Shown here in pieces: positions 32,657-44,585 of a DNA stretch of 64,000 nucleotides. Origin of the DNA: Piper betle. Lineage: Eukaryota > Streptophyta > Magnoliopsida > Piperales > Piperaceae. The translations under genes and the position numbers were made by a program. Every line of letters starts with the position of its first letter. The first letter of the stretch is position 1. Under the pieces are notes generated by a model. The model made no database searches and had not been told where the DNA came from. It worked only from the letters and a program-made list of their open reading frames with translations. The DNA is taken from assembly GCA_033002965.1 (NCBI GenBank), contig JAURVB010003514.1, positions 94,572 through 158,571 of the forward strand, read 5' to 3'.

Positions 32657-33221
32657 ACCTAGAGTTATAAGTTGAGGAGTTTTATACCTAAAGGCATCTC
32701 CTACGAAGGGGTGATCAGATTTAAAATATCGGGTAAGTAGAAGCCAAGATTCATAGGACCATTTCCAATCCTAGATCGAGTTGGAAATTATGCATATAGA
32801 TTAGCATTGCCACCAAGCCTCATTGGAGTACGCAATGTTTTCCATGTGTCAATGCTAAAGAAATATGTATGAGATGAAGATCATATCATCACCAATTTTT
32901 GAAGGGTTAGAGCTACAATCAAATTTAACCTACTAGGAAAAGCCCATTCGTATCCTGGCAAGGGAAATAAAGACACTGCGGAACAAGGAAATTCCTTTAG
33001 TAAGGGTATTGTGGAAAAATCAGTGTCAGTCGAAGCTACATGGGAGACTGAATAAGAAGTGGCAAGGAAATACCGTAGCTTATTCGTGACATAAGATTTC
33101 TTATGATTGTAGTAGCATGAACCAATACCGAATAAATAATTAATCGTGATTCTCCTGTAATCATGATGGATCCTGTTGCCGTTATAATATTTCGGGGACA
33201 GAACATTTTTAAGTTGGGTGA

Positions 33222-35497
33222 CGGAACCCTAGCTTGCCATGTCCCTGGTTTCCGGCGGATGGTGGGATGCAGCTGTGAGTGGGCGGAGTTGCAAGGGTGA
33301 CGGAAGGGACGACATACTGCTGAAACAGATGCTATCATGGCAGCTTCAAAGGGTAGACTCTTGGCCTTGACGTTGGTTCGTCATGCAGGGAGAAGGGGAG
33401 TGTTCCCGGTGGTGCTGCTGGCCGGACGGAGTCATCTTGCAGTCCCGGCGGTGCTGCTGCCCAGGAGTTTCGCGACTTGGTGCAGAACGTGATTTGCCTT
33501 GTATAGTTGCTGTAATGCACGAGCTTTATGCTTCCAATTGGATTGGTAGGAAAGGGAAGCAGTTGATGGAGTCATGATCTGGTTTTGGGTTGAAGAAGAA
33601 GACGTCACAGGTCTGGTTTTTGGTGCAGACGTGGGGAGAATGGTCCTCTTCCTTGCGTCGTCCAAAGGTGGCCGATCCTTCCTGTTTTGAAGCTGGCTTG
33701 ATGTTGTTGAACATCTAAAGGGTAGCAAGGTGCAAGAAAGAAGTGGTCTTGAGGCTGGGAGAAGAAGGACGAACTTGTTTTTGGAGAAGACAAGAATGGC
33801 GACGGGAAGAAGAAGAAGAAGAAGGGTGGCAAACTTGTAAATACTACTTGACTCCGCGGATCGAGTTAAAAATAATACTAAGTCTAATAAATCTTTAAAA
33901 GTAATTATTCTAATGGGTTATGGATTAAAGCTACTTAACTAATTAATTATTGTACAAAATCACCACGAGTAATAAAAATACGGTAATGATAAACAGTCGA
34001 TAATTAATCAGCGTAATACAAGCGAATAAATTAAATTGGAGGCTTATAAGTAATTAATAAAATAAACATTTTACCTTTACCATATTAAATTTAATATTAG
34101 GTAAATACTGTGATTATTTTAATAATGAATTAGTAACGTACAAAATGAGTTATTAAACTATAATCAGGTGAAAAATCACAAGCATCGAACCTAAATAGCA
34201 TAATGAAAATAAATAAAGTTTGCAACTTTATTGAGTTGAATAACTTAAAATAATTGTATTAAAAATATAATTGAATTAAAATAATACAAATTATTTTAAA
34301 TAATTTAATCAAACAGCTTAATTAATTAAATTGCTATGAATAATGATAGCGATTAAAAAAATTATAACCGTAAACTAAATCATGAAGATTGTGGTTAAGT
34401 AATTATTATCTCAAAGGAAAATATAATAATAATAATAATTAAATACTCGTTTATGAATTAATAATTATTTAATTATTTCTTAAGTGTTAATTATGATTTA
34501 GATAATTAATTTAAAATGTAAAGTAGGACTTAAGTGATTATGTCACACGAATAATTTAATATTTAATATTTTTGAATTTTAGTAGTGATATATATATTAG
34601 TCATTTAGTTGCATACATTTCTAGTCGAATAAAATTATACTTATGTATAATTTTATGTTCTTGTTTAGATTAAGATCGTTGGTCACAGTTGTAGCCTCAC
34701 TTATAAGATCGTTGGCCTGAGCCCAAATTCGACCACCATGTCACCAAGTTCAACCGGGGTCAAGGAATTGACTTAGTCTGACATGGGGCCACACCTTTAA
34801 AATTACTCTGTGGGAGTCTTGGTCGACTTGATTATCTGACCACCATGAGCTGGAACGCATCTGGGGTTGACTCAGTTCGGCACAAGGCAACACCCCCTAA
34901 AAGATTGAACACCTGACCCCATGCCGAAAGGGGCAATAGGGAGTAATGGCGCAAGACGGCTCATTATGCACTTGTGATACCGAGTGGGTGAGTCAATGGC
35001 AAACATCGATAACTATAGGCCGTGGGCCACGTAACGTGTGTGCACATGCATGGGATAGTAGTTGGGTGGCCACCCCTCCCAGCATATAACAAGCTCGGCA
35101 TACGCTCATAACAACTAAAATACTCCTGAAATGATAATGGGGATTTTATTGACTTGTTTCATTTAATTCTGCGGCTTAGCGCTTTTATCACTAACGCGGA
35201 ATTGCCTCCGCAAGTGAGCAGCTTTGGACTGGAGAATAAAAGTGACTCAAGTTGGTGAATTGATAATAAAAATTGGACTTCCTTATTATTCTCTTGTGTT
35301 ATCAATGTAGCTATGGGAAATAGTCCGAGACTCTGGGACGGTAACTTTATATTTTAGAGAACATGATTTATTGTTATGATTTATATTATATATTGTCAGA
35401 CTTATTTGTTGTTTTTTCAATTCATGTTTTGGAATATTATCGTTACATCAATTATATTTTTAGGTAACACCTGGACCAGTTTGGGCGGGTCGTTACA
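33222..35497 (+). repeat. Family B 3' LTR lacking its start
   Basis: It begins abruptly inside the LTR (GCTTGCCATGTCCCTGGTTT, compare 45123) after the polypurine region of the host pol. It runs through the GC-rich leader, AT-rich middle (33840-34600), the conserved CCTGAGCCCAAATTCGACCA block (34710), a non-repetitive module (34800-35130), the hairpin GCGGAATTGCCTCCGC (35196-35211) and the end GGGCGGGTCGTTACA. Confidence 0.85.
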
Positions 35498-36096
35498 CCC
35501 TAGTCGTCATTTTCATTTCATTTTCATGAGGGGTCTCTTCCTCATAGCTGCCTAGTTCTCATTTTCTTCTCTTCTTCCTTACCGGTGCTGGCTTCTTCCT
35601 TGCTTGGGTATTCTTCCTATCTCCCTATTATTAATTTTCATCCATGCATATTTTGAATTGATAATTAATTAGACTTCCTTTTACTCTCTTGTGTTATAAT
35701 TGTGGTTATGGGAAACGGTTCGAGACTATGGGACTTTCAGTTAGTTTATTTATGCATTGTCACATGCTATTGGAACATGTTTTATTTTTATGATTTATAA
35801 ATTCTAGACTTATTTGTTGTATTATGAATCATGTTCTAGATTGTCTTTGTCATTACAATTATATTTTTAGGTAACACACGGTCCGGTTTGGGCAGGTCAT
35901 TACAAGCGGTATCAGAGCTGGTTTCCCACAAGCTCACACTTTATGACTCAAGTACTTTGTTGAAAAGTCCAGTAATTATCTTTTCTCAATGTTCTATGTT
36001 ATTAATTAACAAATTCATTCACTAATAAACCTAACTCATAACTGAAAAAGAACATATTAATGAACCATGATGGGAACATTTTTTTTGACATTTCAG

Positions 36097-37012
36097 ATGG
36101 CAAGCACTCGTAGATAGTCAAACCGATCTACTCAGTCTAATTCGAACACAGAGAATGTATTGGTCAAAATCCTGACGGCCATACAGGGACTGGCGCAGGC
36201 TTAAGAAAATACAAATTCTGTTCTTCAAAATATTTCCAATGATTTAGTTGATCGTCGTTAAGCTAGCACAAATGGGCGATGAGGAATTGAATGAAATGTT
36301 GGACAAGACTTCTGACGTTGTCGCTGATTCCAATAGTGTGATCAGATTTAGAGGAAGGTTGTGTGTACCCAAGGATGATGCACTGAGGTGGAACATCTTG
36401 GAAGAGGGTCATCGCTCAAGGTTATCGATACACCCTCGAGTTACTAAAATCTATCAAGATTTAAAGCGAACCTACTGGTGGATTGGAATGAAGAGGGATG
36501 TTATGGATTTTGTCTCCAAGTGTCAGACTTGCCAACAGATCAAAGCCAACCATCAACTACCTGGAGGACGATTGCAACCTTTAGAAATACCAACTTGGAA
36601 ATGGGAGTGTGTCACATGCGATTTTATTGCAAAGCTCCCAAGGACTCAGAAGAAGCAAACTCCATATGAGTGGTTGGGGACCGACTAACTAAGGTAGCTC
36701 ACTATATTCCCACGAAATCAATGACAACTACGGAATACCTGGCAGGATTGTATGTCAACAATATTGTCAAGATGCATGGGATTCCAAAGGAGAAAGTCTC
36801 CGACCAAGATCCCCTATTCACCTCACAATTCTAGGAAGCTTTCCAAAAAACCATGGGGACCCAAATCAAGATGAGTACAACATATCATCCCCAAACTGAT
36901 GGTCAGAGTGAGAGAAGCAACTGAAAAGGTGAAACTCATTCAACAAAGGCTTAAGGCAGCTCAGGATTGACAGAAGAGTTATGCTGATACTTGAAGTAGG
37001 GACCTAGAGTTC
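36097..37012 (+). pseudogene. gag start and integrase remnant of the short-LTR B element
   Basis: From ATGGCAAGCACTCG the gag N-terminus is readable for about 140 bp with stop codons. Near 36236 it jumps to the pol linker. The open stretch 36248-36688 carries the integrase zinc site (HRSRLSIHPRVTKIYQDL and CQTCQQIK) and the start of the core (CDFIAKLPRT). After a frame shift near 36655 the core continues in broken frames (about 36690-36910), and QTDG-like sequence jumps to a later pol part near 36900. It is cut at 37012 by the E element. Confidence 0.82.
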
Positions 37013-39843
37013 TGTAATGACCCTCCCGTTCCAAGCCATGAGCCAAGTGTTACTATATGAAATTAAGTGTCTCATAAATTAATTTTCTATTAATTTTCAA
37101 CATTTAAAATAAATACATAACAATAAAATTAATATACAAATGCTCGGAATAATCTAAGCCCCATGAACCGAACGAAAATCCCATTGCCATGCAAACTATC
37201 TCGAGTAGAGAATAGTCCAATAATAGAGTCCTCCAGTTGTCCCGACTCTACCCATCCTTCCATGTTCATACCTGCACAGGAAATTCCACGTTAGTAATAA
37301 ATACACTAATTCGTATAATTACAAGAAACAATAAATATATTCCCCACAACATCTGAATTATGTCTTTTAGTGGTCATAAGCCTATGGTCAGTTCTGAATA
37401 TGTTGGGAGGGTGGCCGCCCATCTAGCTACAATCCCATCAATGCACACACACGCTACATTGCTCTTGGCCTCTAGTTACCGATATTTGCCATTGGCTTTG
37501 CCTCTCGGTATCACAAGTGCATAATGAGCCGTCTTGCGCCACTGTGCCCTGTCACCCCTTTCGCCATGGGGGCAGGTGTTTAATCTTTCAGGGGTACAAC
37601 CCTGTGTCGGATTGAGTCAATTCATTGACCCCAGTTGTGCTCGGCGCATGGTGATCGAATGTGGACTCAGGCCGACCAAGACTCCCAAATTAAAATATAT
37701 AACATTTCAAGTAATTATACCCACCCGTTCTGAGCCATGAGCCAGGTGTTACTATATGAAACTAAGTGTCTCATAAATTAATTTTCTATTAATTTTCAAG
37801 ATTTTAAATAAATCCATATCAATAAATTTATTATACAAATGGTTGGAATAATATAAGCCCCATGAGCGGAACCAAAATCCCACCGCCATGCAAACAATCT
37901 CGAGAAAAGAATAGTCCAATAATAGAATCCTCTAGTTGTCCCGACTCTACCCATCCTTCCATGTTCATACATGGGGAGGCAATTCCGCGTTAGTGATAAA
38001 AACACTAAGTCATATAATTACAAGAACTAATTAATATATTCCCCACAACATCTGAATTATGTCTTTAAGTGGTAATGATCCTATGTTGAGCTCTTAATAT
38101 GCTGGGAGGGTGACCACCTATCCAGCTACAATCCCAAGTATGCGTACACAAGCTATGTGGCCCTCGGCCTGTAGTTACCGATATTTGCCATTGACTCACC
38201 CTCTCGGTATCACAAGTGCATAATGAGCCGTCTTGTGCTACTGTGCCCTATCAACCCTTTCGGCATGGGGGTAGGGATTTAATCTTTCAGGGGGTGCTGC
38301 TCTATGTCGGATTGAATCAGTTCATTCACCCTACTTGCCCTCGGCGTATGGTGGTCGAATATGAACTCAAGTCGACCAAGACTCCCACATAGTAATTTTT
38401 TTAAGGGTTTTGCCCTATGTCAGACTGAGTCAATTGTTTGACCCCGGTTGTGTCGGCGCATGGTGATTGAATGTGGACTCAGGCCGACCAAGACCCCCAA
38501 ATCAAAATATGTAACATTTCAAGCAATTATATGAATCTGGTATGGTGATGAGGAACCTGCAACTATAACACATGATCCTAAAGGCTTCCCTTTGTGAGTT
38601 AAATGTGCTCACAAACTATCTAGAGGATGTTTCATTTAACATCAATATAACTCTCCTTTATATAGAAGAATATGTGTAGAATTCAAGAAGTTAGTACATT
38701 AAATTTTATTAATATGTGTGGAATTGAAGAAGGTACTACATTGAATTTTATAAAAGAACGTAATAAAAAATAATTATATTTAATACCAATAATTAGTTTG
38801 ATAATGAAAAGTCAAAAACTTATTATTTACTTAATGTGAATGAATGTTAAATCTCACTCAGAACTCTCAACCCCAAAAATTCAATAAACAAAATTTATTT
38901 AAAATCATTCATAAATATCATTTTACTGATATGATAAAGGTCAATATTGATTCTTAAGAATAATATTATTTATGGTTCATTCATAAGATTTTCAAAACCC
39001 TAAATTAAATATCCTTATTATTATTATTATTATTATTTTCAGGGTTTTACAATCTCTCCAACTTGGGAATTTTCATCCTCGAAAATATCATAGGGTCATA
39101 AGCAGAAAAGTATCTCCCCAGCTTGGGAATATTTCGTCCTCGAAAATATAATGGAGAAAAATTGGTTTTTTGTTTAATTAAACATTGTCACTCATATGCA
39201 TCGCTAAGAGTGAGGCACATTGCCCCATGACATTGTTATCCATCTCGTACTGGTGTCCCATACCACCCATACTACCTATATAACACCTCGATTGTAAAGG
39301 CGTCCAATATACGCTCATTGGCTTTGTGTCACGTGCACCTAGCATGACACATAAGTGGCACACCCATAATTATTTACCCCTAAAATAATGAAAATTAATT
39401 CCATAAGACAATGAACAATTTTCATATAAAAGAATTTTTACCCTTGGGAGAGTTGACTCTTAGACTTTCAACAAGGTAATGATTGATTTGCATGGTTCTG
39501 TGGGAAACACAACTCTGATACCACTTGTAACGACCCACCCGTTCCGAGCCATGAGCCAAATGTTACTATATGAAATTAAGTGTCTCATAAATTAATTTTC
39601 TATTAATTTTCAAGATTTTAAATAAATCTATAACAATAAATTTAATATACTAATGCTCGGAATAATCTAAGCCCCATGAACCGAACCAAAATCCCACTGC
39701 CATGCAAACTATCTCGAGAAGAGAATAGTCCAATAATAGAGTCCTCCAGTTGTCCCGACTCTACCCATCCTTCCATGTTCATACCTACGGAGGCAATTCC
39801 GCATTAGTGATAAAAACACTAAGTCGTACACTTAAAAGAAACA
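37013..39843 (-). mobile_element. Family E LTR element, non-coding, minus orientation
   Basis: On the minus strand: partial 5' LTR (39526-~39843), primer site (39514-39525, GTGGTATCAGAG), ~470 bp internal, polypurine tract (39052-39075, read CCCAAGTTGGAGAGAT), 3' LTR 39051 down to 37013. No gag or pol is present in the internal segment, so it is a LARD- or TRIM-like non-autonomous element. The 3' LTR is 2039 bp and contains a ~0.7-kb tandem duplication (37013-~37718, ~37719-38399) plus a partial third copy (to ~38530). The TTCGTCCTCGAAAATAT motif near the tract occurs twice. Confidence 0.78.
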
Positions 39844-40751
39844 TTGTGTACTTGTGATTCGCATACATATTTCTTTAGCATTGACACATGGAACAAGGAA
39901 AACATAAGGAATTTTGGTTCCACCAAGCCTACAAAGAAAAGACGATTGGCATCCTGGCAAGAGAAATAAAGACACTCAGGAACAAGGAAATTCCTTTGGT
40001 AAAAGTATTGTGGAAAAATTAGGAGTAGAGGATGCTTGTAGCGACCCAGCCCAAAGTGCAACGTAATGGGCTAAGTCATCTCTTTAAAATGGGTACCCCG
40101 GAAGTTAAAGATCTATAGTCCATTCTCACTTATAAACAGGATCTTCTCCCGGTAGGTATTAGATGTGGGACTAAGTTGGGGATCTCACAATCCACCCACC
40201 TTAGGAAATTTCAGTCCCCGAAATGCCTATTCTTGGCCCGTTGCTGGCCCAGCACACGTCCTTTCTGGCCCGTGACCGAGGCAGCCTGGTCAACGTTTCT
40301 AGTCTTGGCCCGTTGCTATCCCCAGCCCGTGACCTTTTTTGGCCCGTGACCGGCAGCCTAATGACGTCCCTAGTCCATCCCACCATCTAACACGAAACCG
40401 GGTCGGCTCTGATGCCATTTGTAACGTACCGAGCCCAAGAGTGCAGCGATGATGGGCTAAGTCGTCTCTTTAAAATGGGTACCCCGGAAGTTGGAGATCT
40501 ATAGTCCATTCCCACTTATAAACAGGATCTTCTCCCAGTAGGTATTAGATGTTGGGACTAAGTTGAGGGATCTCTGCGATGCTACATGGGAGACTGAACA
40601 AGAAATGGCAAGGAAATATCCTAGCCTATATGTGACATAAGATTCTTATAATTGTAATAGCATGAACCGACACCGAATAAATAATTAATCATGCTTGTCC
40701 TTGTTGCCGTTATAATATTTCAGGGATGAAATATTTCCAAGTTGGGGAGAT
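39844..40751 (+). pseudogene. 3' pol of the short-LTR B element, split by a TRIM
   Basis: The flanks 39844-40036 and 40578-40751 hold the end of pol: CCACCAAGCCT, the RILARE-like region (39945-39975), [16 protein letters not shown] sequence, then GCTACATGGGAGACTGAACA and the CCTAGCC end. Stops break the frame. About 45 bp at 39845-39890 (the HVSMLKKYV segment) are inverted relative to the rest. A purine-rich tract precedes the LTR at 40752. Confidence 0.75.
40037..40577 (-). mobile_element. Complete family C TRIM inserted in pol
   Basis: Minus orientation: 5' LTR 40420-40577, primer site read AAATGGCATCAGAGCC (40404-40419), ~230-bp non-coding internal, polypurine tract read CCTAAGGTGGGTGGAT (about 40190-40205), 3' LTR 40037-40189. 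GATGCT flanks both sides (40031-40036 and 40578-40583), and removing the insert rejoins the pol codons for ATWE. It has no coding capacity, so it must borrow enzymes. Confidence 0.9.
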
Positions 40752-41347
40752 TGTAAAGACTGTGAAAAAAAATATTTGACTCGGTCTGGGAAGGACCAAA
40801 CGTTAGAGAATTATTATTATTATTTATATCATATTCTCTACCCGGTTATTTATTCTATTTTATTTTTTACTCGGTTATATTTTATTCTCGACCCGGTTAC
40901 CTAGTTAAATGAAATACGGGTGTTGGGGTATTTTCCCATACCCTGGCCATCATTTTCATTTCATTCTCATGCAAGAGCGTCTTCCTCATAGCCACCCAGT
41001 TCTTATTTTCTTTTCCTCTTCCTTACCGGTGCTGGCTTCTTCCTTGCTTGGGTACTTCCTATCTCCCTATTCTTAATTTTCATGCATGCATATTTTGAAT
41101 TGATAATAAATTGGACTTCCTTTTTATTCTCTTGTGTTTTAATTATGGCTATGAGAAACGGTCCGAGACTGTGGGACTTTGAGTTAGTTTATTTATACGC
41201 TGTCACATGCTATCGGAACATCTTTTATGTTTTTGATTTATAAACTCTAGACTTATTTGTTGTATTATGTAATCATGTTCTAGAATATTACTGTTATTAT
41301 AATTATATTTTAGGTAACACCCGGTCCGGTTCGGGCGGGTCGTTACA
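40752..41347 (+). repeat. Short-form family B 3' LTR
   Basis: It runs from TGTAAAGACTGTG to GGGCGGGTCGTTACA, 596 bp. Compared with 44586-47197 the middle is deleted between two AATTGATAATAA-like copies, leaving U3, the start of the leader and the end block with GAGAAACGGTCCGAGACTGT (41152-41171). Confidence 0.87.
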
Positions 41348-41982
41348 GACTACGTCCATTGTAATTCCTAAACAGTACCAAAATGGTACCTCCTATACTC
41401 TGAGCAAAGGCTAAATCCTCTGTCTCAAGGTAAGAACCTAATCATGCTAGTGAAGCATAAGAAAAACATTGTCTCATGGTAAGAACCTAATCGTGCTAGC
41501 GAGGATCTAGGAGGCATGGGTAGATGTTAGGCTGCATACCTCACACTGGCATTTTTTTTTATGTAGCCCAAATTAGTACCTTGTAGTACTTTAGAGTACC
41601 TATTTGACCTCCCAGTAGACCATCGGGGTTGAACCTATGATTTTCTCGCTGAGGTCATTGCATTTTAGTCCCCGTAGTATGCAGTGACCCTAGGAGCTAG
41701 TCTAGCAAGATGATTCGAGAATGTATGGTCAGTCCAGTCAGATGATTATGACATGTAGGGCATGTTTCCCCAAATGAGTCCATCTAGCTAAATTATTAAT
41801 GAGCTAGCGAGCTTCATCAGAGTTTAGAGTTCTAGCATCATGTTGGTCTGTTTGGGCCGTGTGCAGCTAACTTTCAAAGTACGACTAGTTTTCCAACGAG
41901 TTGACATCTTCAGTTGGGTCATTTGATAGTAGTTGATGCGAGAAATTCCTTTGAGGACGGAATTTATATAAGGAGGAGAGGT
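41348..41982 (+). other. 3' internal region of a family D element
   Basis: This non-coding stretch has two copies of a TCAAGGTAAGAACCTAATC-like repeat (about 41438 and 41478). It ends in GAGGACGGAATTTATATAAGG and the purine tract AAGGAGGAGAGGT directly before the D LTR at 41983. That is the usual arrangement at the 3' end of Ty3/gypsy internals. Confidence 0.65.
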
Positions 41983-42349
41983 TGTAAAACCCAGCTTCAG
42001 GTTAGGGTTTTACCTACTTGTAGTTTGCCTAATTCGGGCCAGTCTCGAGTCAATCTGGTTTAGCTCGGTTTAGTCTCGTTCAAGTCATTTTTGAACAATT
42101 TTCGACCATTATTGCACCATTTTCAGTAATTCGAGAAACTCTATATTAGCTTAGATGTATATTTACATGATTTAGCTTTTTTACAAGTTATGATTAGTTT
42201 TCTTTATTTATTGTTTTATTTATTTATTTATTATTATTCATTTTGTATTATCCATGTATTTATTGATTATAATGCATGTTTATATGATTACTTGTTATTA
42301 TTAATGATATATTAACTTATTAATATTAGTCTTATTCAGTTTACTAAAT

Positions 42350-42383
<34 letters not shown>

Positions 42384-42599
42384 CATACATACATATATAC
42401 ATATATATATATATGTATATTATATTTACATATTTATTGATTTTTTTAGGCTATTTGTTTGTTCGTGTAAAGACTGTGAAAAAATAATAATAATAATTTG
42501 GACACGAACGCGGACCGAAAAAGGATTGAATGCGGTCCAAGAAGGACAAAATGTATTATATTCTCTACACGGTTAATTATTTACCCATTTTATTCTTTA

Positions 42600-44460
42600 G
42601 GATGTGTCCTTATGCAGGGAGGTAAAGTGGTGGCCTATGCCTCACATCAATCGGAGATTTAGGAGCAAAATTATGCAACCCATGACTTGGAACTGGCAGC
42701 AGTGGTTTTTGCCCTGAAGATTGGGAGACACTACTTGTATGGAGCCCAGTTCGAAGTCTTTACTGACCACTAGAGTTTGAAGTATATCTTCACCCACAAT
42801 GATCTTAACCTTTGACAGAGGCGGTGGATAGAATATTTGAAGGACTACGACTTCCAAATCTTATACCATCTAGGGAAAGCGAATGTGGTAGCCGACGCGT
42901 TGAGTCAGAAGGGTAAATTGGACAAAAGTCAGCAGCTAGATAGACTTTGGGCCATGTCAGCAGAAGTGGTAGCTATCAACCCGGTGGAGCAACTAACAGG
43001 CTTACTGGCAAATTTGGTTGTTTCCAATGATTTTGTTGATCTTGTTAAGCTAGCACAAATGGGTGATGAGGAGCTAAATGAAATGTTGGACAAGATTCCT
43101 GGCATTGTAGCTGATTCCAATAGTGTGATCAGATTTAGAGGAAGATTATGTGTACCCAAGGATAAGGCACTGAGGCGGAATATCTTGGAGGAGGCTCATT
43201 GCACAAAGTTTTCGATACACCCTCGAGTTACTAAAATGTATCAGGATTTAAAGCGAACCTACTGGTGGATTGGGATGAAGAGGGATGTTGTGGATTTTGT
43301 ATCCAAGTGTCAGACTTGCCAATAGATCAAAGCCTAACATCAACTACCTGGAGGACAATTGCAACCTTTAGAAATACCAACCTTGGAAATGGGAGTGTGT
43401 CACATGCGATTTTATTGCAAAGCTCCCAAGGACTCAGAAGAAGCATGACTCCATATGGGTAGTTGTGGACCGACTAGCTAAGGTAGCTCACTTCATGCCC
43501 ATGAAATCAATGAGGACGGCAGAACACCTGGCCGGATTGTATGTCAATAATGTTGTCAAGTTGCATTGGATTCCAAAGGAGATAGTGTATGACCGAGATC
43601 CCTTATTCACCTCACATTTCTGGGAAGTTTTCCAAATAGCCATGGAGACTCAAAATCAAGATGAGCACAGCATATCATCCCCAAACTGATGGTCAGAGTG
43701 AGAGGACTATTCAAACTTTGGAAGATTTGTTAAGAGCTTGCATTCTTGAGTGGGGAGGTGAGTGGGAGAAACACTTAACCTTCGCTAAATTCACCTACAA
43801 TAACTCTTACCAGAGCCAGTATAGGGATGGCACCATTTGAAGCCTAATATGGTATGCCCTACAGATCTCCATCTTGCTGACTGGAGTCTACCGAGCCAGT
43901 TATAGTCGGGCCAGAGATAGTGAGGGAAGCAACTGAAAAGGTGAAACTCATTCAGCAAAGACTTAAGGCAGCTTATGAACGACAAAAGAGTTATGCTGAT
44001 ACTCGAAGGAAGGACCTAGAGTTCCAAGTTGGGGAGTTTGTGTACCTAAAGACATCTCCTACGAAGGGGGTGATCAGATTTAAAATATCAGGGATGTTGA
44101 AGCCAAGATTCATCGGACCGTTTCCAATCCTATATCGAGTGGAAAATTGTGCATATAGACTAGCATTACCACTAAGCCTAGCTGGAGTACACAATGTTTT
44201 CCATGTGTCAATGCTAAAGAAATGTGTATGAGATGAAGATCGTATCATCACCAATTTTGAAGACTTAGAGCTACTAGAATCAGATTTAACCTACGAGGAA
44301 AAGCAAATCCGCATCCTGGCAAGAGAAATAAAGACACTCAGGAATAAGGAAATTCCTTTGGTAAAAGTATTGTGGAAAAATCAAGGATCAGAGGAAGCTA
44401 CATGGGAGACTGAACAAGAAATGACAAGGAAATACCCTAGCCTATTCGTGAAATAAGATT
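42600..44460 (+). pseudogene. RNase H - integrase - chromodomain remnant of the B complex
   Basis: It starts at GGATGTGTCCTTATGCAGG, fused directly to the LTR stub. RNase H has stops near 42660 and 42772. The segment 42837-43325 is open ([20 protein letters not shown], then the zinc site [20 protein letters not shown] and CQTCQ, then TAG). Integrase core pieces follow (43465-43689, [20 protein letters not shown], then a frameshift). The GPY/F module is at 43920-44231 ([20 protein letters not shown]). The chromodomain tail ends at TAA near 44454. At least six lesions; not functional. Confidence 0.87.
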
Positions 44461-44585
44461 TCTTATGATTGTAGTAGCATGAACCGATACCGAATAAATA
44501 ATTAATCAAGATTGTCCTGTAATCATGATGGTTTCGGTTGTCGTTATAATATTTTAGGGACAAAATATTTCCAAGTTGGGGATAT

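Larger units (their letters stand above)
26447..33221 (+). pseudogene. Family B pol remnant, target of the A2 insertion
   Basis: The pieces 26447-26529 and 32657-33221 form one degraded 3' pol. The left part matches the [22 protein letters not shown] region. The right part matches the [29 protein letters not shown] and chromodomain regions, then ATTTCGGGGACAGAA and a purine-rich AAGTTGGG tract. Multiple stop codons are present, so it cannot encode an enzyme. Joining the pieces at ACCTAG gives the same local sequence as at 37001-37012 and 44013-44030, which proves the insertion. Confidence 0.85.
35498..41347 (+). mobile_element. Short-LTR family B element, interrupted twice
   Basis: The structure is 5' LTR (35498-35904, start missing), primer site AGCGGTATCAGAGCTGG (35905-35921), gag start (36097), pol remnants, 3' LTR (40752-41347). 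Both LTRs lack the same ~2 kb middle present in 44586-47197, so the short form existed before this copy inserted. An E element (37013-~39843) and a TRIM (40037-40577) sit in its pol. Confidence 0.82.

Noticed and set aside
42349..42420. (GT)n/(TA)n tract as a replication or matrix-attachment element
   Set aside because: It is a simple microsatellite in D LTR sequence with nothing else to support a function.
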